Shown here piece after piece: positions 34,370 to 43,685 of a stretch of 49,548 bases of DNA (within the stretch, counting starts at the first letter, position 1; each line of letters opens with the position of its first letter). The notes under the pieces were generated by a model. It was not told where the DNA came from and ran no database searches. It was given only the letters and a program-made list of their open reading frames with translations. The DNA lies in assembly GCA_003427395.1 (NCBI GenBank), contig BFEA01000391.1, positions 919,740 to 969,287 of the forward strand, written 5' to 3'. Source of the stretch: Chara braunii. Its lineage: Eukaryota; Streptophyta; Charophyceae; Charales; Characeae. The position numbers and the translations under genes were made by a program.

Positions 34370-34446
34370 GTCCCTCAAAATGAGGAAGCAATGAAAGAAA
34401 TAGTGAGCAGGGTTTTGGATAGCAGGATGAAAACAAAGCAAGGTGG
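34370..34446 (+). pseudogene. Short coding-like fragment cut by the Penelope-like element
   Basis: After the candidate acceptor at 34369, a frame reads NEEAMKEIVSRVLDSRM and continues for a few residues to the first bases of the Penelope-like element. Heptad-like spacing suggests a helix. It could be a gag-type or host exon fragment; it is too short to name. Confidence 0.3.
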
Positions 34447-35171
34447 GTGAATGATAACACAAGTTTGCATAAAACCATTATGCGTTACTGTCGCAGTACA
34501 TGATTTTACGCTCCTCCACGCATCAACACCACGTGCACACAACCCTTCTGCCCAGTACTACTCAGGTGGTGAAGCGCCTCGCGCTCGTCTCTAACTTTAT
34601 ACCTATCTCGCTGTTTTTCTTTTCCTGTCTTTCTCCAGAATCATTCTTTTGAAATTTCTATCAAAATTCGAGAAATATTTTCCCTCCCCTGTTCTATACG
34701 GGTCACTATTCTCGGTGAGCTTCTTTTCTTATTTTCACCCCTCCAAGCTTATTAGAATATCACCCCTAATATTCATTTTTAATCCATCCTCTCGGTACGT
34801 GAGATTGCGACTTATCTCAGACTCTCCGTCTTGATATCCGTTACTTACCGTTTGCTGAAGGTGTTACTGGCAGTATCCCAATCCGGAGTTGGGGCTTCAT
34901 TCGGTCAGGTTTACCTGTCGGTGCCCGTTGGCACTAGATCAAGTCCAAGTAGAACACCTGCTCATTGCCAGCTCATCTGTTTGTGGCTCCATACCAACGC
35001 CGAAGTTGAGTTTCCAGTTCAATCCAGTAGCCGCCTTTCCGTGAGCTTACCTTTTTTAATCCAGCAAAAAAGGCTTCCATTGGGTATCCTAGTCCCCGGA
35101 TTTCCCCGCAAAATGAAATCAGGCTGAACCAAGCGGTAGCCTTCAAATTTGCGTTGTTCAAGATGCGCCAA
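34447..35171 (-). repeat. LTR-like repeat (pLTR), downstream end of the PLE
   Basis: This 725-bp block matches 41220-41941 in the same orientation. It contains the last RT codons (AWFSLISFCGEIRGLGYP...) and the 3' untranslated end. The outer boundary reads GTGAATGATAACAC in both copies. Confidence 0.88.
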
Positions 35172-36160
35172 ATTGCCCCCTTTACTACTGCCCATTTTAG
35201 AGCTTTGTCTTCATAGGAGGAGAAGCTTTTCAGTGATTTGAATCTTCTCGGGCCCCCTTCCCAGATACTCTCAATATTCTTGAATCTATGCGTGAGGTAG
35301 ATGATCGCCACCATCTCGGTTACGACCATATTTGTTTCCAAAAATGAGGTCACCCCATTACCCTTGTCTGTGCGTTCGAGTGTCAAGCCGTTGGGATAAC
35401 ATTCCAGTATGCTACCCAGCCTTCTTTCTACATTTTCCCACTCTCATTCTTCCCTACCATTGTACCATGTGCATAGAAAGATATCATCCATATAACGTTT
35501 TCCACATACCAGCCGCGTATCTGCACCCAGCGAGTTTACAAGCCTGTTCTCTGCATAGGCACATAGCACACAAGCAAGGATAGGGCTTGCTTTCCCTCCC
35601 ATAGGAATGCCTTGAACCTGCCTCAATATCTCCCCATTTGTCAGAAACTTTATGTTTCCTAGCTGGAAATCGACAATTTTCATTAGCATACTGAGCCTAA
35701 GAGATTTTCACCCCTCTTCCCCGTGAGATTTCCCAAATGTGGCTTTCCTACCCTTTGTCTTAAGTCTCACCCATCTGATCCCTTTCTATGAAAAATTCTC
35801 CATCAGCCATTCTACGGCTTTCCTAATTTCCTAATGCGGAAGCCGAGTAAACATTTCTTTAATATCATAGGTGCGGACCAGGATACGACCGTCTATCCCG
35901 GCCAGATTGTCTGTTTTTCGGATGATTTTATCTATCTCCTCTTTCAGTTCCCCTGTGCTGGCCATATTAAAGTGTGGCACCTCTGCATTTTTTAGCAAAA
36001 GTTCAAGGCTTGTCCTAGCATCCCTAAGGCGTTCCTTGCAGGGCTTAGGAACGAGGGCACTATTGGGCGTCGTTTTCCCAAATCTTTGTCCTTGGCAATT
36101 ACATAAGCCTCTTGCTATTTCCTTCTCGCATCCCACTTTGCCACCTTTCCCAGTCCTTTG
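34973..36160 (-). pseudogene. Penelope-type reverse transcriptase, catalytic and C-terminal part
   Basis: This part lies downstream of the hAT insertion on the minus strand. Immediately after the insertion point KDKDLGKRRPIVPS (a template-contact block) is readable, then the frame shifts. KEEIDKIIRKTDNLAGIDG and VRTYDIKEMFTRLPH (first catalytic Asp) follow, then a short break near 35831-35690, then VQGIPMGGKASPILACVLC (the primer-grip and fingers-palm region) and CGKRYMDDIFLC with the catalytic Asp pair at about 35484-35489. The 137-codon frame 35386-34973 is the thumb and C-terminus. At least two frameshifts and several stops are present. The enzyme would copy element RNA at a nicked target. 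Confidence 0.85.
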
Positions 36161-36168
36161 CCTAGATA
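36161..36168. repeat. Target-site duplication, left copy (CCTAGATA)
   Basis: CCTAGATA directly precedes the left terminal inverted repeat and is repeated at 38006-38013 after the right one. Removing the insertion with one copy restores an unbroken RT reading frame. Confidence 0.93.
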
Positions 36169-36537
36169 CAGAGGTCGCCAAACCATTTTTTTCTCCCACC
36201 CACATCCGACCCAGTCCAAGCCTGGATATATCACATGTACCCGCACCCACTGCCACCCACGTAAATACAAAATTTTTTACCTAGACCCAGCCCACCCAAG
36301 CTAATTAATTTTTTTTTTACTCGTACCCAGCCCACCCAGCATCTTCAGTGGAACCCTTACCCCTACCCAGCCACACCCAGGCCTAGATTTAAGCCACCCG
36401 CATCCGCCCACACCCACGACCAATTTCCATCCACCCGTGCCCGACTGTATCCATGCCTAAAGTTTACCACCCAGCATGCCCTTCTTTTCTTCCGTAATTT
36501 CAAACTCTGGTCATTGTCATTGCATGTTAAAAATTCA

Positions 36538-36587
36538 CCCGCTTTCAATACGCTTGCAGCGCCAAGAACGAACGACGAGACAAATGT

Positions 36588-36635
<48 letters not shown>

Positions 36636-36807
36636 CCCGCTTTCAATACGCTTGCAGCGCCAAGAACAAACGACGAGACAAATGTGCTCGAGGTTGCGCA
36701 CACACAAACAAACAAGTGTGGCAGTGTATATTTTCATGTTCTAGCAGTAGATTCATTCCATTTCGCTCATCCTATCTGACCTCGAGGTTGGAGACTTACC
36801 TGTTCTC

Positions 36808-36858
<51 letters not shown>
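36538..36858. repeat. (CT)n microsatellites and a small duplication inside the hAT element
   Basis: A CT run at 36589-36632 lies between two near-identical 53-base blocks (36538-36590 and 36637-36689, with CGCTTTCAATACGCTTGCAG). A second CT run spans about 36808-36858. Confidence 0.92.
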
Positions 36859-36864
<6 letters not shown>

Positions 36865-36883
36865 CGCACGAAAGTCACCACGT

Positions 36884-37200
36884 TTGCAGGCTCGTCGCTG
36901 CACGTGCATAGGCATGCCCCATCAAGCTCGCCAATGTCGCCACGCTTTCGCGCCTGCCTTCACCATGCTCGGCGCTCGCCATCGTCACGCTTGCCTTCTC
37001 TACGCTTGCAGTGCTTGCCATGACGCTTGCACTATCGCGCGTGCTTGCATGCCGGGTTTCCTCGCTACGCTCGCTTGCAAGGACGCTTGCGCTTCATGGC
37101 ACCGTACGGCGTTGGACTGTCGTTGCTGTGGTCGGAGAAGCCCAGCGCCCAGCCGCCAATCGAAGCTTCGAAGAAGTTTCGAAGTTCAACTTCAATTTTT
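36884..37200. repeat. CGCTTGC-rich GC region inside the hAT element
   Basis: Many CGCTTGC and GCTCGC words are spaced 8-20 bases apart. The open frames here are repeat translations. The segment could be captured DNA, but I see no gene. Confidence 0.6.
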
Positions 37201-37254
37201 TGGCGGCGTGATACTACGGAGGGTTACAGAGGCTAGGTATTCAGCCTATTAGGT

Positions 37255-37548
37255 GGCCTTGCTCCAGCACTCACTAACTCAGTAAAATGAGTATGAATAT
37301 TCCACCAGGGCATGGAAAGATACACCCCCATTCTTTTTTGTTTTTTTGTGCATGCGGTGAGTAGTGGAGCGAGCTCATTCTTTTTTGTTTTTTTGTGCAT
37401 GCAGTGAGTAGTTGAGTGAGGCTCTGAGCCTCGCTCCACTACTCACCGCATGCACAAAAAAACAAAAAACAATGGGGGTGTATCTTTCCATGTCCTGGCG
37501 GAAGATTCATACTCATTTTACTGATTTAGTGAGTGCTGGAGCAAGGCC
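37255..37548. mobile_element. Foldback or MITE nested in the hAT element, 294 bp
   Basis: Outer ends GGCCTTGCTCCAGCACTCAC and GTGAGTGCTGGAGCAAGGCC are perfect inverted repeats. The arms run about 125 bp, including CATGGAAAGATACACCCCCATT and its complement (read in two parts), with few mismatches. The centre contains a second copy of the inner arm (GTGCATGCRGTGAGTAG) and the symmetric GAGGCTCTGAGCCTC. I find no clear target-site duplication. Confidence 0.82.
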
Positions 37549-38005
37549 CGTTGGTCAGCCACAGCTGCCACAGCGGTCAAAAAGAAAAAAACATCGGAGG
37601 AAAGGGCCCCTAATACCCCTATACCTACGACCTGGCAGTGAAAAATAGAGAAGCCAGACCAATTTAAAATTGTGGCCTGGTCCTAATTCTACGTACTACC
37701 TAGTACCTACCAGGCTACTACCTATAGGTCCTATACTAGTATATTACTATACGGGCCTATAGGCTTCGGGTCACCCAGGCCAAACCTCCACCGAACCGTA
37801 CCCGCCCAGGCATTTTTTCAACACCCAGCCAGGCCCGGCCATGCCCCCTCGAAACTTTCCCAACCCACCCAAATTCCACCAGCACATTTTCACACCCAGC
37901 CGGACCAGCCCAATCGCCTTTCCGCCATACCCGCAACCGTCCAAAACTGTCGGTTACGGCTGGGTACGGTCGGGTCGGGTCACGGCCACCCGTTGGCGAC
38001 CTCTG

Positions 38006-38013
38006 CCTAGATA
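38006..38013. repeat. Target-site duplication, right copy (CCTAGATA)
   Basis: This is identical to 36161-36168. Confidence 0.93.
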
Positions 38014-39165
38014 GTTCTTCATATCCTCTAGTACTTCGTGTTCACTCATATTTACCCCCGCATAGTTGTTGTTCTCGTTGAACATCTCGCGTAGCCCAGC
38101 CCCATATTTGAACGGACATTCGACCAAGGTTTCTCCTCCGTTTCTGTCTAAGGGTGAGAAAACCAGTCCCCGCAGGCCTGCTTTCAACCCATAAACATAT
38201 TCGGTGAGAACCGTGTCATCATCTTTCTCGTGTCGATGCCATTGTATCTGGTGCAGGCGAAGTCGGACTTCTTCATTGAGCCCGATGGCACCACACTTCT
38301 TTAGTTGTTGAATCGCCTGATTGCAGGCTGAATTTACCTCTTTCATGCTTGCCAGACCACCTGATACTGGGGCGTTCTTGGAGTTGTGTACGAAGCTAGG
38401 AATGCCCATGATCTTGCTCAGTCTGACTTGGACGTGCCCATCAACTCTGGGCAGTTCGAAGCTATTGCATGTGCAGATTTGTTTCTCCGTGCTTGCAAAC
38501 TGCTTCTGATTGTGCCGGATGCCGGCGATCTTGAGGGCTTTAGCCCAGACCAATTTCATCCTCTGCACCATCAACTCACTGAATCCAACATGTGCTATCT
38601 TATCCCTTAGCCAACTCTTCATTTCTCTTCCCACATTCTTCTTGGTCACACCAGAGTTCCTTGATAATTTGATTACCACCCTCATTCTAGGATTTAACCC
38701 AAACTTTTTTTCCATGGTCTTAGTCATGATGCCTTTAACTATCTGCTTTCCTCTCCTCTCGGACAACATTTTAATAACGTGTTCCATCTCCAGCATCTCG
38801 TCCAAAGATTTTTTCATAAGATCCCTCCTCTTCCATGGTGCACGTAGTAATCCGATTACTTCGGCTTTAATAGTATCGACATTCGCTTTGGTTTTAACAA
38901 TATCTAAGGGGTTCCAATCCCCACCCCCTTCTATGCACCCTTTGGCGTCTTTTAGAAGCAATTTCTTCCCGTCCTTAAACATCAAACTGTGGCCATAGAT
39001 CAACCTCACCAGTTTTCATGCCTTCAACCACCTTCTTCCAGCGTTGTTCCTGATAATGACCTTCTTGGAACCGGACTTGTGCAGCGTCCTTATTAGTTTG
39101 AGCAGATCAGGCTCATTGCAGACATGCGCTGCATCGCAAGAAAATAACACTGGATCCGGAGATTG
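38014..39165 (-). pseudogene. Penelope-type reverse transcriptase, N-terminal part
   Basis: A long minus-strand frame (351 codons counting 16 that belong to the hAT end) is continuous with the GIY-YIG frame upstream, broken by TAA at 39166-39168 and by TGA at 39016-39018 where the context (KA-KLVRLIYG) suggests Trp. Readable segments include GLRGLVFSPLDRNGGETLV and CPFKYG, resembling the first RT block of Penelope elements, after a Lys-rich N-terminal extension. A CTCNSFELPRVDGHVQVRL segment may hold a small Cys cluster. The reading frame crosses into the C-terminal RT part once the insertion is discounted. Confidence 0.8.
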
Positions 39166-39513
39166 TTATAGAACTCGAAGATTATCTCCAATCCGTTTTC
39201 TGCTCCTTCGGTTCTTAAACCCTTTTTTCTTGCAGAGTTTACAATTCAATCCCAGATTATAACTTTTAACAACATCCTTTTCTATTTCTGCTATGGCCTC
39301 TGCTCCTCCGAACCAGATCGGACAGGCACAATACTTCTCCGCCCCAAATTTCTTCAACCAACCATACAATTTTTGTTTCCCATTGGTGCGACAAGCATAC
39401 ATGTGCTCTTTCCACCTAGTACTCAGATCTCGTTTGGTCATCCCACTGTACAATAATTTACAAAAAGGCGAGAAAATAACATACACACAAGAAGAAGGAA
39501 GACCGTTAAACAT
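39166..39513 (-). pseudogene. GIY-YIG endonuclease domain of the PLE, N-terminal to RT
   Basis: CVYVIFSPFCKLLYSGMTKR matches the GIY-YIG core (here VYV...YSG), followed by DLSTRWKEHM, the usual Arg on the first helix (R-W-x-x-H), and ENIEKDVVKSYNLGLN-like sequence (here EIEKDVVKSYNLGLNCKLC) with the expected Glu and Asn. A terminal CKLCKKKGF may bind zinc. The domain would nick DNA to start target-primed reverse transcription. The frame extends upstream to about 39710 (LFTRTGKLDDSGIIDDKLC) with three stops and downstream into RT, so endonuclease and RT were one protein with the nuclease first. Confidence 0.86.
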
Positions 39514-39710
39514 AGAATCTCATTCCTCTGGGTTGAATTTTTTTCAAAATTTTAGATAAGCCCTACCCCATTTCTAGTAGCCCACCAGACTTCCATAACG
39601 GACAATATAGCACTGTATCTGGTAACACAATTTATCATCAATAATCCCACTATCATCAAGTTTCCCCGTTCTCGTAAAAAGTCTAGGAATAACCCGCTTT
39701 GACAAACTCT

Positions 39711-40910
39711 TTAGTTTTTCCGAACATCGGTTCTATCTTCCTGTTCGTCATCTCCTTGCTCGGGAGGTTCGGTGACGGTAACCCTGTTGCATTCCATCTG
39801 CTTGAGTGATCTCATGTACTCTTCCAGGTCTAGCCTAGCAAGTTCCATAATACCGAGCTCTTTCCGGATGTAGGAGACTCCCCGTTCTAAGCACATTGTG
39901 CGTACGTGGGTGTAGTGCATGGATTTGTAGTTTTCTACTCGACTATGCATGTAAGCTGCCAGCCCCAACTCGTCTTGTTCCTCTTCGGACTCTTCCTCTC
40001 CCTCTCCACTGGCCACGGTGCTTGCCCCATTACCCGAAGTTTCGGCCGCCGCCTGCTTACCTTTTCCCTCTGCTGGCTCTGCCTTCGTGGAGACTACAGC
40101 AATCAGTTCCTTTAACAAACCCTTGATCTCATCCATCCCACTATCCTTCTTGTTCCCCTCCTGGTCGAACCTCACCTTTAAGTTAGTCCTTGTGGTAGTA
40201 GTGGAAACGGGGTTGGTTGCCATACCACCCTCTTCGTCATCGGAGATGCCAAAACCCCTCCTCGGTTGTCGGCTCTTGATTCTAATCACCGACTTCATTC
40301 TCACCTTATCAGGGGTAGCTCCACCCCTCTTACGTTTGTCATTGCTGGCGAGCTCCTTCCTTTCTCTGAGTTCTTTCTCAGCCCTGAGGCGCCTCAACTC
40401 TTCCAGCTCAGCCTCTTCGAGCTTGGATTTACGGTCCACGTTATCGAGTTTGTCGAAAAGAATCTTGAAAGAGCACCCGAACATCGACGTCACCCATCTT
40501 TTCATTTCTTCCTCCTTCTCGTCGACTGTTTGCTTACTCTTCTTGCTTTCTTCCTTCTTCTTTGTCGCCTCCGTCGTAACATCCGTAACTCCCACCGGCT
40601 GCTTCTTCGTGGTTTCCTGAACTGCTTCCTTAAACTTGCTTCGGTCTAGTAGATCCGCGTAGTCTCGCGTGAAGAATGCTCGATTCATATTGAATCCTCG
40701 TCCGTAGCCATTCCCGTTGGGGAAATTTCCATACAGGAAATTTTCGTCGCTGCTCCCGATCAGAGGTGGCGGCGCACCAAGCGCTGCGTGCCATCTCGTC
40801 TACTGCGGATTCCAATATTGTGGTTGGTAGTATCCACCATACTGGTAGGGAGGTGGTGGAGGTGGAGGAGCTGTCCTCTGCCCCTTCCTCTTCCTCGCCC
40901 GTTCATAAAA
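39711..40910 (-). pseudogene. ORF1 of the Penelope-like element
   Basis: A 325-codon frame (40688-39711) continues upstream in the same frame past TAG at 40800-40802 into a Pro/Tyr/Gln-rich stretch (APPPPPPPYQYGGYYQPQYW). The body has a Lys/Glu-rich coiled-coil-like segment (KLEEAELEELRRLRAEKELR), an acidic Ser/Glu stretch and a helical C-terminus (YIRKELGIMELARLDLEEYM). I recognise no catalytic motif. By position it is an ORF1 or gag-like RNA-binding protein of the element; that role is inferred. The stop at 40800 breaks the N-terminus in this copy. Confidence 0.62.
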
Positions 40911-41047
40911 CGCGGTTTCCCTTCCTCTTGTCGGAGATGATCTCGAATTTCACCGAGAACTTTAGTGTCAGCCTCGCGAGCTTCCTCCAGAAGGTGATGG
41001 CCGCACTCAACAAAACTTTGATCCTAAACCGCATCTCAATAAATAAA

Positions 41048-41131
41048 TGCGAGATAAGCGAGATAAGCGAGATAAGTATTACACAAGTGAATAAGCGAGA
41101 TAAGCGAGATAAGCGAGATTAAGCGAGATAT
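41048..41131. repeat. Minisatellite with GCGAGATAA nonamer
   Basis: Three and then four units of GCGAGATAA are separated by TATTACACAAGT-type sequence. It lies between the upstream pLTR and ORF1 of the Penelope-like element. Confidence 0.85.
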
Positions 41132-41219
41132 TACACAGGTGAAAGCGCATGGGTGAGAAGCCCACGACACTAGCGGATCGTTCCTAGGCTCAAGTGCAAG
41201 GTCGATCAACTAGTTAATC

Positions 41220-41941
41220 GTGAATGATAACACAAGTTTGCATAAAACCATTGGGCGTTACTGTCGCAGTACATGATTTTACGCTCCTCCACACATCAAC
41301 ACCTCGTGCACACAACCCTTCTGCCCAATACTACTCAGGTCGTGAAGCGCCTCGCGCTCGTCTCTAACTTTATACCTATCTCGCTGTTTTCTTTTACCCG
41401 TCTTTCTCCAAAATCATTCTTTTTAAATTTCTATCAAAATTCGAGAAATATTTTCCCTCCCTTGTTCTATCCGGGTCACTATTCCCGGTGAGCTTCTTTT
41501 CTTAATATCACCCTTCCAAGTTTAGAATATCACCCCTGATATTTGTTTTTCATCCATTCTCTCGGTACGTGAGATTGTGGCTTATCTCAGACTCTCCATC
41601 TTGATATCCGTTACTTACCGTTTGCTGAAGGTGTTACTGGCAGTATCCCAATCCGGAGTTGGGGCTTCATTCGGTCAGGTTTACCTGTCGGTACCCGTTG
41701 GAACTGGATCTAGTCCAAGCAGAACACCTGCTCATTGCCATCTCATCTATATGTGGCTCCATACCAACGTCGAATTTGAGTTTCCAGTTCAATCCAGTAC
41801 CCGCCTTTCCGCGAGCTTACCTTTTTTGATCCAGCAAAAAAGGTTTCTATTGGGTATCCCAGTTCCCGAATTTCCCTGCAAAATGAAATCAGGCTGAACC
41901 AAGCGGTAACCTTCGAATTTGTGTTGTTCCAGATGCGCCAA
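41220..41941 (-). repeat. LTR-like repeat (pLTR), upstream end of the PLE
   Basis: This 722-bp block matches 34447-35171 from GTGAATGATAACAC through the partial RT C-terminus (AWFSLISFCREIRELGYP) to AGATGCGCCAA. Since it begins inside the RT coding sequence, it represents the tail of a second, truncated tandem copy. Confidence 0.88.
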
Positions 41942-42190
41942 CTGAAGAACTTCAGGAAAGAACCACTACAGGTGGGGGAAATGGTCCTAGTTAGAAATTC
42001 GACATTAAAAAACACTTGATCGGGACAGTTGGGTAGAAGGTTCAAGATCCTCTACCGGGTCACCAAGAGACTGGGGATGAACACTTTTAAATTGGAAGAT
42101 TTGGATGGAACCAGGCTGAAAGGGTCATGTCCAGGACAACGGCTGGTCAGACTTTTAAGTTGAGATCCAGTGGAATAGTGGTTGCAAGAG
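41939..42190 (+). pseudogene. Ty3/Gypsy integrase C-terminal remnant
   Basis: A plus-strand frame starts at the end of the pLTR and reads VGEMVLVRNSTLKNT, TGA (42017-42019), SGQLGRRFKILYRVTKRLG and FKLEDLDGTRLKGS. This is the GPY/F-type module at the C-terminus of LTR-retrotransposon integrases. The stop replaces the expected Trp (NTWSGQL). It belongs to a different element from the complete one at 648-9597 and is the piece left after PLE insertion or rearrangement. Confidence 0.7.
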
Positions 42191-42334
42191 GTTCAGGACA
42201 AGGAAGTTGGGAAACAGGCCGGTTAAGGCGCCTGCAAAGATCTTATGTGTAACGTGTTGGTTTTTCAAGGGGATGGTCTTTTTTTTTTTACTTCGCTTAT
42301 TGGGAGCGGATTGCGTGGGATGAGTGATGTGGTT

Positions 42335-42485
42335 GGGGCATTGTACCATAGTTTTTTTATGGGGGATGATATTGGGTGGATGCCTGGGGCATTGTACCAT
42401 AATTTTTGTGAGGGATGGTATCGGAATGGTTGTTTGGGGCAATGCATCATAACTTTTGAAAATGATGGATAAGATTCCAGTGGGA
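42335..42485. repeat. Three-copy tandem repeat, period about 50 bp
   Basis: GGGGCATTGTACCATARTTTTT-like units start at 42335, 42386 and 42436, each followed by a GGGATGRTATYGGRWTGG-like part. Confidence 0.8.
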
Positions 42486-42690
42486 AGCACGGGACGACTC
42501 ATTTCATGGACGTGCATGAATGAAAACTGGGCAAAGGGTTGCATCCTTGGAAATTATGGCAACTCCAGCATCATAAGGAAACAAGATTTTTTGCTTTCGT
42601 TACTGCTTGGACGGAACTCGACCTTTGAAATGTGGACTGGGGGTTCCAGTTTCCTTGTGATGGTAGGCACAGAGAAAACCTCAAGACAAG

Positions 42691-43182
42691 ATGAAAATCA
42701 ATAATGAGAATGATGTCAATCGCGCCAACTTGCCCTTTGAAGACAAATGGCAGAGGACCGAGAGGCTACAAGACAGATAAAGACCGGTATTGTTTATTGG
42801 ACCACAATCAAGACGGATGCTAGGGACGAGAAAAAGAAAGTTGTTGGCCAGCAAGCCCTCGCCCCTTAAGGAAGGCGAAAAATTGCAGCCTCTGTCCGAA
42901 GAAGAAAGGGAGGAGCAAGGAATGGAGAAAAGGAGGGATGAAGAAAGACAAAGTGTGCGTGACAGTGGTGAGAGAGGTAATGAAGAAAGACAAAATGTGC
43001 ATGACAGTTGTGAGAGAACGGAGGAGGAGAGACAAAGTATACATGACATTGATGAGAGAGAGGTCAAAGGAAGACAAAGTATGCAAGGCAGTTGTGAAAG
43101 AAGAGATGGGGAAAGAGAAAGTGTGCATCACGATTGTGAGAGAATTGAGGATGACGACCGAAGCGGCACGACAGCTGTGTGA
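42691..43182 (+). pseudogene. Charged decayed frame with 42-bp repeats
   Basis: From ATG 42691 (MKINNENDVNRANLPFEDKW) the frame meets TAA at 42778 and resumes to 43182. The second half is a five-copy in-frame repeat of 14 residues of the form EERQSVxDSxERxx. Arg/Glu-rich composition suggests a coiled coil or gag-like region. I do not recognise a family. Confidence 0.4.
42940..43149 (+). repeat. 42-bp minisatellite, five copies, in frame
   Basis: Units begin at 42940, 42982, 43024, 43066 and 43108. All are exactly 42 bp long, so the reading frame is kept, and each begins with GAAGAAAGACAAAGTGTGC or a variant. Confidence 0.92.
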
Positions 43183-43220
43183 AAGGGTATGCGGAGTTCG
43201 AAGATGGATAAGGAAGAAGA

Positions 43221-43685
43221 ATGAAGATCCCTTTTAATCTGAGCCCGGAAAACTTCACCAGTGAATTCAGCTCTGTACGAGAAGACGAGAACGAGAGTGA
43301 AGATGAGGTGTAGAAGGTTATTGCAATTAGTAGTGGGGATGAGATGAACGAAATTACAAGGACTAGAGAAGAAGGGCAATCTTCAACAAGTAGGTCAAAG
43401 GAAGGAACCTCCAAGTGAGAGGAAGAGTTTAAACCGACACCCAATGATTGGTTTGAACAACGGGTCAATGTAATCAAGCATGATTGGATCACTAAAACTA
43501 GGAGATTGATGAGGGTCGGGAAGTCGGTTACGCCCCTCGACTTCTATAGTGAGGAGGAACTACAAGAAATTGCAAGGAGAAAAAAAAAAATCTTGGTTGT
43601 CGGTCTGGGAGCCGAGGGGCCAGCAAAACGCAATGACGAACGGGCATGCAAGCGGCAAAAGACTGATGACAATGGAAGAGATTAG
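43221..43685 (+). pseudogene. Decayed acidic frame of unknown family
   Basis: ATG 43221 opens MKIPFNLSPENFTSEFSSVR, an acidic Ser/Glu stretch follows, then WFEQRVNVIKHDWITKTRRL and SVTPLDFYSEEELQEIARRK, and it closes at TAG 43683 after a Lys/Arg-rich end. In-frame stops TAG 43311 and TGA 43416 break it. It may belong to the same decayed element as the charged frame upstream; no domain is recognised. Confidence 0.45.

Larger units (their letters stand above)
36169..38005. mobile_element. hAT-like non-autonomous DNA transposon, 1837 bp
   Basis: Perfect 13-bp terminal inverted repeats CAGAGGTCGCCAA (36169-36181) and TTGGCGACCTCTG (37993-38005) with a perfect 8-bp target duplication are diagnostic of the hAT superfamily, whose ends often begin CAG-G. 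There is no transposase frame. Both ends carry many ACCCAGCC words (about 36280-36390, 37815-37905 and, inverted, 37958-37970), plausible transposase-binding subterminal repeats. The interior holds two CT microsatellites, CGCTTGC-rich DNA and a 294-bp foldback. It interrupts the Penelope-type RT, so it is younger than that element. Confidence 0.92.
34447..41941 (-). mobile_element. Penelope-like retroelement with N-terminal GIY-YIG and LTR-like ends
   Basis: On the minus strand the order is: LTR-like repeat (41941-41220), ORF1 (about 40910-39711), GIY-YIG endonuclease (39513-39166), reverse transcriptase (39165-34973), and a second LTR-like repeat (35171-34447). RT blocks such as DIKEMFTRLPH, QGIPMGGKASP and RYMDDIF are of Penelope type. 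In classical Penelope elements GIY-YIG follows RT; here it precedes RT in the same frame, the permuted arrangement reported for the Naiad/Chlamys group in green algae, protists and animals. Paired LTR-like ends (pLTRs) are a known Penelope feature. A hAT-like element (36169-38005) splits RT. The element's own sequence totals about 5.65 kb. Several stops and frameshifts make it non-functional. Confidence 0.85.

Noticed and set aside
36476-36862. Ser/Leu-rich open frame of 128 codons
   Set aside because: It is a translation of two (CT)n microsatellites inside the hAT element.
37954-38005. Last 16 codons of the 351-codon RT frame (ending RTQP)
   Set aside because: These codons lie in the hAT terminal inverted repeat and beyond, not in the Penelope-like element.
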